Assembly: GCF_900110655.1 (NCBI RefSeq)
Contig: NZ_FOEQ01000007.1
Location: 30,516 to 94,515 of the forward strand
Direction of reading: 5' to 3'
DNA length: 64,000 nt
From: Pseudomonas soli
GTDB taxonomy: Bacteria; Pseudomonadota; Gammaproteobacteria; Pseudomonadales; Pseudomonadaceae
Every line of letters starts with the position of its first letter. Position 1 is the first letter of the stretch. Below the pieces are notes generated by a model. The model saw nothing but the letters and a program-made list of their open reading frames with translations, had not been told where the DNA came from and made no database searches. Positions 17,747 to 27,069 of this stretch are shown piece by piece. Position numbers and translations under genes: made by a program.

Positions 17747-17835
17747 CCTGTAGGAGTGGCATTAGCCGCGATGAATGCGTCGCGGTGCCTGGCACCCGCT
17801 TTGCGGGTGATCGCGGCTGAAGCCGCTCCTACAGG
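17747..17835. repeat. REP palindrome pair between convergent genes
   Basis: Outer arms CCTGTAGGAG (17747-17756) and CTCCTACAGG (17826-17835) flank inner GC-rich inverted repeats (AGCCGCGAT/ATCGCGGCT and CACCCGC/GCGGGTG). This is a P. putida-type REP pair. It sits just after the antiporter stop and before the 3' end of the convergent thioesterase gene and may end both transcripts. Confidence 0.8.
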
Positions 17836-17861
17836 GACACGTCAAATCAAGGCGATGGCAA

Positions 17862-18269
17862 TCAGGCCAACGGCAGCACCGGCACCGGGCGCTTGTCCTC
17901 GTCGATGGCGACGAAGCTGAACACGCCATGTATCGCCCGCTCGCGGCCATCGAGGTACATGTTCTCGACGAACACATCCACCTGCACCTGCAGGCTGGTG
18001 TTGCCGACCTTGATCACCGTCCCCACCAGCTCGACGATCGATCCTGCCGGAATCGGGTGCTTGAAATCGATGCGGTCGGTGGACACGGTCACCAGCGGCA
18101 GCCGGCAGAAACGGGTGGCGGCAATGAACGAAACTTCGTCCATCCACGCCAGCGCCGTGCCGCCGAACAGGGTGTTGTGGTGGTTGGTGGTGTTGGGGAA
18201 CACCGCCTTGGTCACGCGGGTCACCGACAGTTCGGTGCGGCGCTGGATTTCCTGGTCTCGGGTTGTCAT
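17862..18269 (-). CDS. Acyl-CoA thioesterase, hotdog fold (YciA-like)
   Basis: A 135-residue cytoplasmic enzyme predicted to hydrolyse acyl-CoA thioesters. The hotdog signature is clear: NTTNHHNTLFGGTALAWMDE near residues 32-51, with the conserved Asn/Gly helix, followed by VDVFVENMYLDGRER. Single-domain proteins of this length resemble E. coli YciA. The ATG at 18269 is chosen over an upstream frame because it gives the family N-terminus (MTTRDQEIQ). It lies downstream of the rplS terminator on the same strand, so it is probably transcribed separately. Confidence 0.87.
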   Translation of the reverse strand: MTTRDQEIQRRTELSVTRVTKAVFPNTTNHHNTLFGGTALAWMDEVSFIAATRFCRLPLVTVSTDRIDFKHPIPAGSIVELVGTVIKVGNTSLQVQVDVFVENMYLDGRERAIHGVFSFVAIDEDKRPVPVLPLA

Positions 18270-18305
18270 CTCGGAGTCACATCGCAAAGGCAAGATTCAA
18301 GACGC

Positions 18306-18332
18306 AAAAAAGCAGCCCGAAGGCTGCTTTTT
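18306..18332. terminator. Intrinsic terminator after rplS
   Basis: Inverted repeat AAAAAGCAGCC / GGCTGCTTTTT with a CGAA loop. With A- and T-tracts on both sides it can act in both directions. It ends the rpsP-rimM-trmD-rplS operon about 35 bases after the rplS stop. Confidence 0.9.
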
Positions 18333-18368
18333 CTCGCACGGGGGCCTAGGCCACCGGACAAACTGTAC

Positions 18369-18719
18369 TCAGGACAGTTTTTCCTTGATGCGAGCTGCTT
18401 TACCGGACAGGTCACGCAGGTAGTACAGCTTGGCTTTACGCACGTCACCACGACGTTTCACGGCCAGGCTGTCGATCTGCGGGCTGTAGGTCTGGAAGGT
18501 ACGCTCTACGCCAACGCCGCTGGAGATCTTGCGCACGGTGAAGGCGCTGTTCAGACCGCGGTTACGCTTGGCGATAACGACGCCTTCGAACGCCTGCAGA
18601 CGCGAGCGGTCGCCTTCCTTCACTTTGACCTGGACGACAATGGTGTCGCCTGGTGCGAAGGTCGGGATCTCTTTGCTCATCTGCTCGGCTTCGAGCTGCT
18701 GGATGATCTTGTTGGTCAT
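18369..18719 (-). CDS. rplS: 50S ribosomal protein L19
   Basis: L19 lies at the 30S-50S interface of the ribosome. The 116-residue protein shows the family pattern: [20 protein letters not shown] near 21-40, [14 protein letters not shown] (about 44-57), [13 protein letters not shown], and a basic C-terminus with [13 protein letters not shown]. It is the last gene of the rpsP-rimM-trmD-rplS operon, 43 bases after trmD, and is followed by an intrinsic terminator. Confidence 0.98.
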   Translation of the reverse strand: MTNKIIQQLEAEQMSKEIPTFAPGDTIVVQVKVKEGDRSRLQAFEGVVIAKRNRGLNSAFTVRKISSGVGVERTFQTYSPQIDSLAVKRRGDVRKAKLYYLRDLSGKAARIKEKLS

Positions 18720-18762
18720 GCTGTGCTCCTAAGATGGATAACGCGATCCACCATCGATACGT

Positions 18763-19515
18763 TTAACTATCGTCCCGCTCGCGGAGGTATTCCTCGAGCA
18801 GCTTCTTCTCTTCTCCAGAAAGCGAGCGACTTTCCAGAAGATCGGCGCGTCGTTCGAAGGTCCTACCAAGGGACTGCTTCATCCGCCATCGCCGGATATG
18901 TGCATGGTTGCCACTAAGCAACACGTCGGGTACACGCTGATCCGCATACACCTCGGGTCGGGTGTAGTGCGGGCAATCCAGCAGACCGTCGGTGAAAGAA
19001 TCTTCCTCCGCCGAGTCCACATGCCCTAAAGCTCCGGGCAGCAGCCGCGTAACCGCATCGATCAGTACCATGGCCGGCAGCTCGCCACCGGAAAGTACAT
19101 AGTCGCCAATCGACCACTCCTCATCGACATGAGCCTCGATAAAGCGCTCGTCGATGCCTTCATAACGGCCGGCGATCAGGATCAACGATTCCTGCTCGGC
19201 CAAGCCTTTGACCGCCTGCTGGGTCAGCTTGCGGCCTTGTGGCGAAAGGTAGATCACCTTTGCCGCAGCTCCGGTCGCCTGCCTGGCGCTAACCAGGGCG
19301 TCTTCCAGAGGCTTGATCTTCATCACCATGCCCGGACCACCGCCAAACGGCCGATCATCCACGGTGTGGTGGCGATCTGTGGTGTAGTCCCGCGGGTTCC
19401 AGCAGGTCACTTGCAGCAACCCCTGTTTCACCGCTCGGCTGGTAATGCCGTACTCCGTGATGGCCGAGAACATCTCGGGGAACAACGTGATGACTTCTAC
19501 GCGAAGGCTACCCAT
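18763..19515 (-). CDS. trmD: tRNA (guanine37-N1)-methyltransferase
   Basis: TrmD methylates G37 of tRNAs and so prevents frameshifting. It is a SPOUT-class enzyme with a trefoil knot. The 250-residue protein shows [12 protein letters not shown] (about 56-67), YLSPQGRKL (about 88-96), [11 protein letters not shown] (about 114-124) and the knot motif [14 protein letters not shown] (about 136-149), which holds S-adenosylmethionine. It starts 3 bases after the rimM stop, in the conserved ribosomal operon. Confidence 0.98.
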   Translation of the reverse strand: MGSLRVEVITLFPEMFSAITEYGITSRAVKQGLLQVTCWNPRDYTTDRHHTVDDRPFGGGPGMVMKIKPLEDALVSARQATGAAAKVIYLSPQGRKLTQQAVKGLAEQESLILIAGRYEGIDERFIEAHVDEEWSIGDYVLSGGELPAMVLIDAVTRLLPGALGHVDSAEEDSFTDGLLDCPHYTRPEVYADQRVPDVLLSGNHAHIRRWRMKQSLGRTFERRADLLESRSLSGEEKKLLEEYLRERDDS

Positions 19516-19518
19516 CGT

Positions 19519-20055
19519 CTAGAAATCCGCGTCCCATTCGACTCGCATCACACCGGCCTGCAGGTCGATTGCCAGCACGCATTGCTCCGTATAGGGCAAC
19601 AGACGCTCGCGATCATCCAGGCTGCCTGTGCAAGGCTTGACCACCATTACATCGTTCGCACCGGTCTCCAACAGGTGATCGATCGTGCCGAACAGCTGTT
19701 CGTCCTGATTGATGACCTTCAGGCCTTCCAACTGGTACCAGTAGTACTCGTCGGCTGCCAGGTTGGGCAAAAGGCTCCGCGCAATGCAGATTTCGTAACC
19801 GCTCAGAAGACGGGCTTCATCACGATCCTCGAGACCTTTCAATTTCACGACCAGGCCCTTTTGGGAGCCACGACCGCTGACCAGCTCGACCTGCTTTACC
19901 TTGCCTTCGTGCCTAAGCGTCCAGCGCGGATAATCCAACAGGTTTTCAATCGGATCGGTAAAGGAATACACCTTCACCTCGCCGCGAACGCCGTGAACCG
20001 AAAAAATCTTGCCAACGACGATGAGGTCATCAGCCTTTTCTGGCGTCGCGTTCAT
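19519..20055 (-). CDS. rimM: Ribosome maturation factor RimM
   Basis: RimM helps the 30S head to mature by acting around ribosomal protein S19. The 178-residue protein has the N-terminal RimM domain (IVVGKIFSVHGVRGEVKVYSF, shown in part) and a C-terminal PRC-barrel with EYYWYQLEGLKVIN (about 98-111). It is the second gene of the operon, 5 bases after rpsP. Confidence 0.97.
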   Translation of the reverse strand: MNATPEKADDLIVVGKIFSVHGVRGEVKVYSFTDPIENLLDYPRWTLRHEGKVKQVELVSGRGSQKGLVVKLKGLEDRDEARLLSGYEICIARSLLPNLAADEYYWYQLEGLKVINQDEQLFGTIDHLLETGANDVMVVKPCTGSLDDRERLLPYTEQCVLAIDLQAGVMRVEWDADF

Positions 20056-20060
20056 ACTGC

Positions 20061-20312
20061 TCAGGCTGCAGCCTTGGCAGCTTCCTTCAGCAGCTGAGCA
20101 ACACGCTCAGACGGCTGTGCGCCCTGGCTCAGCCAGTAGGTGACGCGCTCTTGGTTGACCGACAGCTTGACTTCGGCGCCCGATGCGATCGGGTTGAAGA
20201 AGCCAACGCGCTCAACGAAACGGCCGTCACGGGCGTTACGCGAGTTGGTCACGGTCAGGTGGTAGAATGGGCGCTTTTTCGAGCCGCCACGGGCCAGACG
20301 AATGGTTACCAT
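20061..20312 (-). CDS. rpsP: 30S ribosomal protein S16
   Basis: The 83-residue protein begins [19 protein letters not shown], the S16 signature, and has family length. It is the first gene of rpsP-rimM-trmD-rplS. The ATG at 20312 follows a Shine-Dalgarno GGAACGATG. A longer upstream frame covers the untranslated leader and is not protein-like. A promoter and two overlapping hairpins lie in the leader. Confidence 0.97.
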   Translation of the reverse strand: MVTIRLARGGSKKRPFYHLTVTNSRNARDGRFVERVGFFNPIASGAEVKLSVNQERVTYWLSQGAQPSERVAQLLKEAAKAAA

Positions 20313-20350
20313 GTGAACATCGTTCCTATAGTCGGTGCTGCAAAACTGAA

Positions 20351-20375
20351 TGCCCAATGGGCACACGGGTGCCCA
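20351..20375 (-). promoter_or_regulatory. Overlapping hairpins in the rpsP leader
   Basis: The plus-strand sequence TGCCCAATGGGCA (20351-20363) overlaps TGGGCACACGGGTGCCCA (20358-20375). The central GGGC block can pair with either flanking GCCC block, so the two hairpins exclude each other. They lie in the untranslated leader of rpsP, about 40 bases before its start. A role in autoregulation is only a possibility. Confidence 0.4.
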
Positions 20376-20386
20376 AAAGGCCGCAT

Positions 20387-20415
20387 ATTCTCGGGGAATA
20401 CACGGACATTTGCAA
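20387..20415 (-). promoter_or_regulatory. Probable sigma-70 promoter of the rpsP operon
   Basis: On the minus strand TTGCAA (20415-20410) and GAGAAT (20392-20387) are separated by 17 bases; each matches four of six consensus positions. Transcription would start about 70 bases before the rpsP start codon. Confidence 0.5.
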
Positions 20416-20504
20416 ATGCCTTTTTCGGCGAGCGCTTGACCCACCGTTCAGATCTGCCGGTTAAGCCGCCGTTTGGCGGCACTGTTCCCGCCGAAGCGGG
20501 GGCT

Positions 20505-20536
20505 GGGCGACTGTCTTCATAAAAAGACAGTCGCCC
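20505..20536 (-). terminator. Hairpin after ffh
   Basis: A strong inverted repeat GGGCGACTGTCTT (20505-20517) / AAGACAGTCGCCC (20524-20536) starts 8 bases after the ffh stop codon. It has no T-tract outside the stem, so it may be a rho-independent terminator of weak type or an mRNA-end stabiliser. Confidence 0.55.
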
Positions 20537-20544
20537 GAATTCAC

Positions 20545-21921
20545 TTACATCTTGGGCATGCCGCCACCCGGCAGCATCCCGCCGAGGCCGCGCATCATCT
20601 TGGCCATGCCGCCCTTGGCGGAGAATTTCTTCATCATCTTCTGCATCTGCTTGTGCTGCTTGATCAGCCGGCCGATGTCCTGCACCTGGGTGCCGGACCC
20701 GAGGGCGATGCGGCGCTTGCGCGAACCACTGATCAGGTCAGGGTCGCGACGTTCGGCAGGGGTCATGGAATTGATGATCGCTTCCATCTGCTTGAACTGC
20801 TTCTCGGCCGCGCCCTGGGCATTGCCCATCTGCGACAGGTTGACGCCACCGATGCTCGGCAGTTTGTCCATGAGGCCACCAAGGCCGCCCATGTTCTTCA
20901 TCTGTTGCAGTTGATCGCGGAAGTCTTCGAGATCGAAGCCCTTGCCCTTCTTCAACTTCTTGGCCAGCTTGTCGGCCTTTTCCTTGTCGATGTTCTGCTC
21001 GGCCTGCTCGATCAGGCTGAGCACGTCACCCATGCCAAGGATGCGCGAAGCGATCCGGTCGGGGTGAAACGGCTCGAGGGCTTCGGTCTTCTCGCCCATC
21101 CCGATGAACTTGATCGGCTTGCCGGTAATGGCGCGCACCGACAGGGCGGCACCGCCACGGGCGTCACCGTCGACCTTGGTCAGCACCACGCCGGTCAGCG
21201 GCAGCGCATCGCCAAAGGCCTTGGCCGTGTTGGCGGCGTCCTGGCCGGTCATGGCGTCGACCACGAACAGGGTTTCGATCGGCTTGACCGCGGCGTGCAG
21301 GGCCTTGATCTCGTCCATCATGTCGGCGTCGACGTGCAGACGACCTGCGGTATCGACGATCACCACGTCGATGAACTTGAGCTTGGCTTCGCGGATCGCC
21401 GCTTCGGCGATGGCCACCGGCTTCTGGCTGATGTCGGACGGGAAGAAGGTCACGCCGATATCATTGGCCAGGGTCTCGAGCTGCTTGATCGCCGCCGGAC
21501 GGTAGACGTCGGCCGACACCACCATCACGCTCTTCTTCTTGCGTTCCTTCAGGTGGCGCGCCAGCTTGCCGGCGGTGGTGGTCTTACCAGCACCTTGCAG
21601 ACCGGCCATCAGCACCACGGCCGGCGGGGCGGCGTTGAGGGTCAGCTCTTCGTTGGCCGCGCCCATCAGGCTTTCCAGCTCGGCCTGGACGATCTTCACG
21701 AACGCCTGGCCTGGGGTCAGGCTGCGCGACACTTCGGTGCCGACCGCACGCTCCTTGATGCTGTTGACGAAATCCTTGACCACCGGCAGGGCGACGTCGG
21801 CCTCGAGCAGGGCCATGCGCACTTCGCGCAGCGTGTCCTTGATGTTGTCTTCGGTCAGCTTGGCCTTGCCGGTGACATGGCGCAGCGTCTGTGACAGGCG
21901 GTCGGTCAGGTTTTCGAACAT
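20545..21921 (-). CDS. ffh: Signal recognition particle protein Ffh
   Basis: Ffh binds 4.5S RNA and signal sequences and delivers nascent inner-membrane proteins to FtsY. The 458-residue protein has an N domain, a GTPase G domain with GLQGAGKTTTAGKLA (P-loop, about 104-118) and VDTAGRL (about 189-195), and a methionine-rich M domain with SGSRKRRIALGSGT (about 383-396). The C-terminus MLPGGGMPKM is typical. The ATG at 21921 gives the standard N-terminus MFENLTDRLSQTLR. It diverges from the ypjD-like gene. Confidence 0.98.
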   Translation of the reverse strand: MFENLTDRLSQTLRHVTGKAKLTEDNIKDTLREVRMALLEADVALPVVKDFVNSIKERAVGTEVSRSLTPGQAFVKIVQAELESLMGAANEELTLNAAPPAVVLMAGLQGAGKTTTAGKLARHLKERKKKSVMVVSADVYRPAAIKQLETLANDIGVTFFPSDISQKPVAIAEAAIREAKLKFIDVVIVDTAGRLHVDADMMDEIKALHAAVKPIETLFVVDAMTGQDAANTAKAFGDALPLTGVVLTKVDGDARGGAALSVRAITGKPIKFIGMGEKTEALEPFHPDRIASRILGMGDVLSLIEQAEQNIDKEKADKLAKKLKKGKGFDLEDFRDQLQQMKNMGGLGGLMDKLPSIGGVNLSQMGNAQGAAEKQFKQMEAIINSMTPAERRDPDLISGSRKRRIALGSGTQVQDIGRLIKQHKQMQKMMKKFSAKGGMAKMMRGLGGMLPGGGMPKM

Positions 21922-22089
21922 GGTGATCCTTTCAGGCCCATTGAAGCCGAGGTTTTTCAGGCGCCCAGGTGGAAATGCACACACGCTGGGCACAACAAGG
22001 CGGCGATTATAGCGGAGACTGGGATAGACGCACACCTCGCGCTGGACCACCGGCCAATCACGCAGCTCAGGCCTGGCTGCCTCACGCAC

Positions 22090-22116
22090 ATCGCGGGAGC
22101 GGGCTTGCCCCGCGAT
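22090..22116. repeat. REP element
   Basis: Single REP palindrome ATCGCGGG ... CCCGCGAT (22090-22116) in the divergent ffh / ypjD gap. A smaller copy of the same sequence family lies at about 27583-27606 between the yhhQ-like and DUF1289 genes. Confidence 0.75.
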
Positions 22117-22189
22117 TGATGCGCAGTCTTCCTTGCCCACCGCGTTCTATGCCAAACTCCGTCCCTTTAGGGCTTGCACGCCAGGACTT

Positions 22190-22999
22190 ATGTTCTCTTC
22201 ACCCAGCCTCATCCCCAACCTGCTCGCCGCCTTCCTTTATCTGGCCGCGACCATCTTCCAGGCCACTGGCCTGGCCCGTGGCGCCCGTGCCGACAAACGG
22301 CTGCTTGCCCTGCTCGGCACCCTGGCGGTCATCGCCCAGAGCGGTGCCCTGTTCTTCCAGCTGATCACGCCCCTGGGCCTGAGCCTCGACTTCTTCAGCG
22401 CCGCCAGCCTGATCGCCGTGGCGGTGATCGGCCTGACCCTGCTCGCCTGCTTGAGCATCCCCGTGGAAAACCTGCTGGTGCTGCTGTTCCCGCTCGGCGC
22501 GGTGACCGCGCTGCTGGCCCAGTTCGCCCCACCCGGTACGGTGCCGCTGATCAACGAAGAGCCAGGCATCCTAGCCCATATCCTGCTGTCGATACTGGCC
22601 TACGGCCTGTTCACCATCGCCGTGTTCCAGGCCCTGCTGCTGTTGCTGCAGGACCACCAGCTCAAGCACAAGCACCCGTCCGGGCTGATCCGCAACTTCC
22701 CGCCGCTGCAAACCATGGAAAGCCTGCTGTTCGGCTTCCTCTGGGCGGGCTGGGGGCTGCTGTCGCTGTCGCTTATCTCCGGCTGGCTGTTCCTCGACAA
22801 CCTGTTCGCCCAGCACCTGGTGCACAAGACGCTGCTGGCCTGCGTTGCCTGGATCGTCTTCAGTGTGCTGCTGTGGGGTCGCACTCGCCTGGGCTGGCGC
22901 GGTCACAAGGCGATCCGCTGGACCCTGGCCGGTTTCTGCCTGCTGATGCTGGCCTACTTCGGCAGCAAGCTGGTCCGCGAATTCATCCTGCACATCTGA
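22190..22999 (+). CDS. ypjD: CcsA-like inner-membrane protein (YpjD)
   Basis: A 269-residue membrane protein with about eight hydrophobic segments. It belongs to the cytochrome c assembly (CcmC/CcsA) family by its C-terminal half, with HILLSILAYGLFTIAVFQA (about 129-147) and the segment WGLLSLSLISGWLFL. The tryptophan-rich haem-handling WWD motif of true CcmC is not obvious. E. coli YpjD sits beside ffh and corE-type genes in the same way, and its function is not established. The ATG at 22190 follows CCAGGAC. It precedes the CNNM-type gene by 9 bases, so both are probably one unit. Confidence 0.85.
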   Translation: MFSSPSLIPNLLAAFLYLAATIFQATGLARGARADKRLLALLGTLAVIAQSGALFFQLITPLGLSLDFFSAASLIAVAVIGLTLLACLSIPVENLLVLLFPLGAVTALLAQFAPPGTVPLINEEPGILAHILLSILAYGLFTIAVFQALLLLLQDHQLKHKHPSGLIRNFPPLQTMESLLFGFLWAGWGLLSLSLISGWLFLDNLFAQHLVHKTLLACVAWIVFSVLLWGRTRLGWRGHKAIRWTLAGFCLLMLAYFGSKLVREFILHI

Positions 23000-23008
23000 C
23001 GGCCGCCC

Positions 23009-24196
23009 ATGGACACTCTGCCGTACGCCCCGCTGCTCGGCATCATCGCACTGGCCCTGCTGTGGTCGGCGTTGTTCACCGCGGTAGATTGCGCCCGCCA
23101 GCAGCTTAATGGCCACGGTGCCCCGACCCTGCCGGCCCAAGGCCTGGTATTGGGCGCCAGCCTCGGCAAGTTGCTGGTACTGGGCCTGGCCTGCCTTATT
23201 GGTCAGCGCTACAGCGGCGAACACGGTTTCTGGCTGGCCGGCCTTGGCGCCAGCGTCACCCTGCTGGTACTCGCCGACTACCTGCCGCGCCGCCTGGCAC
23301 GCCGTAACCCGCAAGCCTTCCTGGACCTGGGCGGCAACCTGCTGAAATTGCCGCTGGCGCTGCTGCAGCCGCTGGGCTGCTTGCTAGACGGCTGCGCCAA
23401 AGTGATCCTGCGCCCTTTCCGCTTGCAACCCACCGCGGTGGCACTGCACCCGCAGCAGGGCGCCACATTCGACGAAGACGAACCTACCGAGACCAGCCAG
23501 CACGGCCTGCTGGAGGGTCTGCAGGCGCTGGACAAGATCACCGTCAACGACATCCTGGTACCACGCAACGAAGTAGACGGCATCAACCTCGACGATCCCA
23601 TCGAGCAGATCATCGAGCAACTGATCATCAGCCGTCACACGCGCCTGCCGGTCTATCACGACGACATCAACCAGGTCGAGGCCGTCCTTAACACCAAGTT
23701 GATCAGCCACCTGCTGCCACGGGCAGAGCTCACCCCGGAGAAGCTCCAGGCGGCCTGCTACGAGCCCTACTTCGTGCCCGAAAGCACACCGCTGCAGATG
23801 CAGCTGCTGAACTTTCACAAGCAGCAGCGACGCATGGGCGTGGTAGTGGATGAGTATGGCGAAGTCCTGGGTATCGTTACCCTGGAAGACATTCTCGAAG
23901 AGATCGTCGGCGAGTTCGAGGACGAGCAGAGCCTGGACAACCCCCATGTCCACCCCCAGCCCGATGGCCGCTTCGTCATCGAAGGGACGGCTTCGCTGCG
24001 CGAGATCAACCGCACCCTGGGCTGGCACCTGCCCTGCGATGGCGGGCCGAAAACCCTCAACGGCCTGGTCACCGAAGCACTTGAAAGCATTCCAGAAAGC
24101 GCCGTATGCCTAAAAATTGGCAGATATCGGCTGGAAATCCTCGAAACGGAGGATAATTGCGCAAGCAAGGTACTGGTCTGGACACTGGCTCGATAG
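23009..24196 (+). CDS. CNNM/CorC-type membrane protein with CBS pair
   Basis: A 395-residue protein with three or four N-terminal hydrophobic segments (to about residue 125), a pair of CBS domains (about 175-300, with TRLPVYHDDINQVEAVLNTK and GVVDEYGEVLGIVTLEDILEE, each shown in part), and a C-terminal CorC/HlyC domain with GRFVIEGTASLREINRTLG. The family includes E. coli YfjD (CorB-like), linked to Mg2+/Co2+ efflux. The short spacing to ypjD repeats the arrangement seen in many gammaproteobacteria. Confidence 0.88.
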   Translation: MDTLPYAPLLGIIALALLWSALFTAVDCARQQLNGHGAPTLPAQGLVLGASLGKLLVLGLACLIGQRYSGEHGFWLAGLGASVTLLVLADYLPRRLARRNPQAFLDLGGNLLKLPLALLQPLGCLLDGCAKVILRPFRLQPTAVALHPQQGATFDEDEPTETSQHGLLEGLQALDKITVNDILVPRNEVDGINLDDPIEQIIEQLIISRHTRLPVYHDDINQVEAVLNTKLISHLLPRAELTPEKLQAACYEPYFVPESTPLQMQLLNFHKQQRRMGVVVDEYGEVLGIVTLEDILEEIVGEFEDEQSLDNPHVHPQPDGRFVIEGTASLREINRTLGWHLPCDGGPKTLNGLVTEALESIPESAVCLKIGRYRLEILETEDNCASKVLVWTLAR

Positions 24197-24437
24197 TTAT
24201 ACTCGGGTCACGCTTACCCAGCCCTGCCGTCCCGCCCGCTACCCGCACCCGGCGTCCGACGGCCAGTCCGCCCCACTGACACGCCCCGCGGCCCTGCTCA
24301 GCACCCCGAGCAGCCACCGCTTCAGCGCCTATCCCTTGGGCTATCGTCAGGCGGCGACCAACAACAATACGCTCCGGCTCCCGTGTGGCCGCCACATGGG
24401 CCGTGCCCCATGGAGCATGACTGTCAGGGACCTTCGC
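24197..24437. other. Intergenic region before the MHS transporter
   Basis: This 241-base gap is C-rich and holds no REP palindrome or recognisable RNA. A weak inverted repeat TGCTCAGCACCCCGAGCA lies near 24293-24310. I see no clear promoter. Confidence 0.4.
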
Positions 24438-25742
24438 ATGACTACCAGCAGCACCTACGCCGAACCTGCCTCGGCTGCCCCGGTCAACTCGCCTGCCCGG
24501 GTGGCCACCGCCAGCTTCATCGGCACCGCCATCGAGTTCTACGATTTCTATGTCTACGCCACTGCCGCCGCGCTGGTGATCGGGCCAGTGTTCTTCCCGT
24601 CCGGTTCCGGCACCGCGCAAATGCTGGCGGCCTTCCTTACCTTCGGTATCGCCTTCCTCGCCCGGCCACTGGGATCGGCGCTGTTCGGCCACTTCGGCGA
24701 CCGCATCGGGCGCAAGTCCACGCTGGTCGCCTCGCTGTTGCTGATGGGCGTCTCGACCACCCTGATCGGCGTGCTGCCCGGGTATGACAGCATCGGCGTA
24801 TGGGCACCGATCATTCTCTGCGTGCTGCGCTTCGGCCAGGGCCTGGGGCTGGGCGGCGAATGGGGCGGCGCGGCACTGCTGGCCACGGAAAATGCCCCTG
24901 AGGGCAAGCGCGCCTGGTTCGGCATGTTCCCGCAGTTGGGCCCGTCGATCGGCTTCCTCGCCGCCAACGGCCTGTTCCTCACCCTGGCCCTGGTGCTCAG
25001 CGACGAGCAGTTCCGCGAGTGGGGCTGGCGCATTCCGTTCCTGCTCAGCGCAGCACTGGTGCTGGTCGGGCTCTATGTGCGCCTGAAACTCGAGGAAAGC
25101 CCGGTGTTCGCCAAGGCCGTGGCCCGCCAGGAGCGGGTCAGGATGCCGGTGATCGAGCTGTTTTCCCAATACTGGCTGCCGACCCTGCTGGGGGCTGCGG
25201 CGATGGTGGTGTGCTACGCGCTGTTCTACATCTCCACGGTGTTCTCGTTGAGCTATGGCGTGTCCACGCTGGGCTACAGCCGCGAAACCTTCCTCGGCCT
25301 GCTGTGCTTCGCCGTGGTGTTCATGGCCCTGGCCACGCCCCTGTCGGCCTGGTTGAGCGACCGTTACGGGCGCAAGCCAGTATTGATCGCCGGCGCGCTG
25401 CTGGCCATCGCCTCGGGCTTTGCCATGGAACCACTGCTGACCTCGGGCTCGACTACCGGGGTGGCGTTGTTCCTGAGCATCGAGCTGTTCCTGATGGGGG
25501 TGACCTTCGCCCCGATGGGCGCGCTGCTGCCGGAGCTGTTCCCGACCCATGTGCGCTACACCGGCGCCTCGGCGGCCTACAACCTGGGTGGCATCGTCGG
25601 CGCCTCGGCGGCACCGTTCTTTGCCCAGAAGCTGGTGAGCATGGGGGGCTTGAGCTGGGTGGGAGGCTATGTGTCGGCGGCGGCGCTGATCAGCCTGATT
25701 GCCGTGCTGTGCCTGAAAGAAACGCGTAATACCGAGCTTTGA
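24438..25742 (+). CDS. MHS-family MFS transporter
   Basis: A 434-residue 12-helix major facilitator of the metabolite:H+ symporter family (relatives: ProP, KgtP, ShiA). Signatures include ASFIGTAIEFYDFYVYATAA (about 23-42), the loop motif GHFGDRIGRKSTL (about 85-97) and a second RYGRKPVL loop near 310. ALFYISTVFSLSYG is typical of the shikimate/proline-betaine branch. The substrate cannot be called. The ATG at 24438 is chosen because it starts the family N-terminus. Confidence 0.88.
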   Translation: MTTSSTYAEPASAAPVNSPARVATASFIGTAIEFYDFYVYATAAALVIGPVFFPSGSGTAQMLAAFLTFGIAFLARPLGSALFGHFGDRIGRKSTLVASLLLMGVSTTLIGVLPGYDSIGVWAPIILCVLRFGQGLGLGGEWGGAALLATENAPEGKRAWFGMFPQLGPSIGFLAANGLFLTLALVLSDEQFREWGWRIPFLLSAALVLVGLYVRLKLEESPVFAKAVARQERVRMPVIELFSQYWLPTLLGAAAMVVCYALFYISTVFSLSYGVSTLGYSRETFLGLLCFAVVFMALATPLSAWLSDRYGRKPVLIAGALLAIASGFAMEPLLTSGSTTGVALFLSIELFLMGVTFAPMGALLPELFPTHVRYTGASAAYNLGGIVGASAAPFFAQKLVSMGGLSWVGGYVSAAALISLIAVLCLKETRNTEL

Positions 25743-25749
25743 ATCAATC

Positions 25750-25801
25750 GCGGGGCAAGCCCATGCCAGACTGATCTGGCGTGGGAACGGGCTTGCCCCG
25801 C
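25750..25801. repeat. REP palindrome between convergent genes
   Basis: Outer arms GCGGGGCAAGCCC (25750-25762) and GGGCTTGCCCCGC (25789-25801) are a perfect 13-bp match, with an inner perfect hairpin GCCAGA ctga TCTGGC. It lies between the convergent MHS transporter and purT and may serve as a two-way transcription end. Confidence 0.85.
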
Positions 25802-25813
25802 AATCGCTTGAGG

Positions 25814-26995
25814 TCAGAACTCGACCTTGACCGCCTGCGAAGCCCGGGTCGCCTTGGCTCGTGCCGCCTCGACCGATTCATCACGCGCCAGGCACACGCC
25901 CATGCGCCGGGTACCATTGATCTCCGGCTTGCCGAACAGGCGGATGGCAGTATCCGGCTCGCTCAGCGCCGCGCCCAGGTTGGCGAAACTGGTCTGCTGC
26001 GACTGGCCTTCAGGCAGGATCACCGCCGACGCCGACGGACCGAACTGGCGCACCACCGGGATCGGTAGGCCGAGGATGGCCCGCGCGTGCAGGGCGAACT
26101 GCGACAGATCCTGGGAAATCAGGGTCACAAGGCCCGTGTCGTGCGGCCGTGGCGACACTTCGCTGAACCAAACCTGGTCACCCTTGACGAACAGTTCCAC
26201 ACCGAACAGCCCACGGCCGCCCAGCGCGTCGGTGACCGCCTGGGCCACACGCTGCGACTCGGCCAATGCCTTCGGGCTCATGGCCTGGGGCTGCCACGAC
26301 TCCTGGTAGTCACCTTTCTCCTGTCGATGGCCGACCGGCGCGAGGAAGGTCGTGCCACCAACATGGCGTACGGTGAGCAGGGTGATCTCGTATTCGAAGT
26401 CGATGAAGCCTTCGATGATCACCCGCCCCTTGCCGGCACGGCCGCCTTCCTGGGCGTAGTCCCAGGCTTTCTGCAGGTCATCGGCGCCGCGCAGCAGGCT
26501 CTGGCCCTTGCCGGACGAGCTCATCACCGGCTTGACCACGCACGGGTAACCCAGGTCGGCCACCGCCTTGCTGTAATCCTCGAAGGTGTCGGCAAAATGG
26601 TACGGCGAGGTCGGCAGGTCCAGCTCTTCGGCAGCCAGGCGACGAATGCCTTCGCGGTTCATGGTCAGCTGGGTGGCGCGGGCGGTGGGGACGACATTGA
26701 AACCTTCGCTTTCCAGCTCGACCAGCGTGGCGGTGGCAATGGCCTCGATCTCGGGAACGATGTAGTGCGGTTTTTCCGCCTCGATCACTGCGCGCAGGGC
26801 CACGCCGTCGAGCATGTTGATTACATGGCTGCGGTGCGCGACCTGCATCGCCGGCGCATTGGCGTAGCGGTCCACGGCGATCACTTCGACGCCCAGGCGC
26901 TGCAGTTCGATCACCACTTCCTTGCCCAGCTCGCCGCAGCCGCACAGCAGTACACGGGTCGCGGTGGGCGACAGTGGGGTTCCGATACGGGTCAT
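25814..26995 (-). CDS. purT: Formate-dependent GAR transformylase
   Basis: PurT makes formyl-glycinamide ribonucleotide from GAR, formate and ATP, an alternative to PurN in purine synthesis. The 393-residue ATP-grasp enzyme has an N-terminal nucleotide-binding segment [13 protein letters not shown] (about 15-27), the ATP-grasp core with [12 protein letters not shown] (about 154-165), and metal ligands in [23 protein letters not shown] (shown as FGVELFV and SEVSPRPHD). Length and start match the family. Confidence 0.97.
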   Translation of the reverse strand: MTRIGTPLSPTATRVLLCGCGELGKEVVIELQRLGVEVIAVDRYANAPAMQVAHRSHVINMLDGVALRAVIEAEKPHYIVPEIEAIATATLVELESEGFNVVPTARATQLTMNREGIRRLAAEELDLPTSPYHFADTFEDYSKAVADLGYPCVVKPVMSSSGKGQSLLRGADDLQKAWDYAQEGGRAGKGRVIIEGFIDFEYEITLLTVRHVGGTTFLAPVGHRQEKGDYQESWQPQAMSPKALAESQRVAQAVTDALGGRGLFGVELFVKGDQVWFSEVSPRPHDTGLVTLISQDLSQFALHARAILGLPIPVVRQFGPSASAVILPEGQSQQTSFANLGAALSEPDTAIRLFGKPEINGTRRMGVCLARDESVEAARAKATRASQAVKVEF

Positions 26996-27069
26996 TTCAG
27001 GTCCTCGAAGGCGTCCGGGGCCGCGCCACGCTGGCTGCCGCCCGCTGAAAAATGGACCGGTATTCTACA

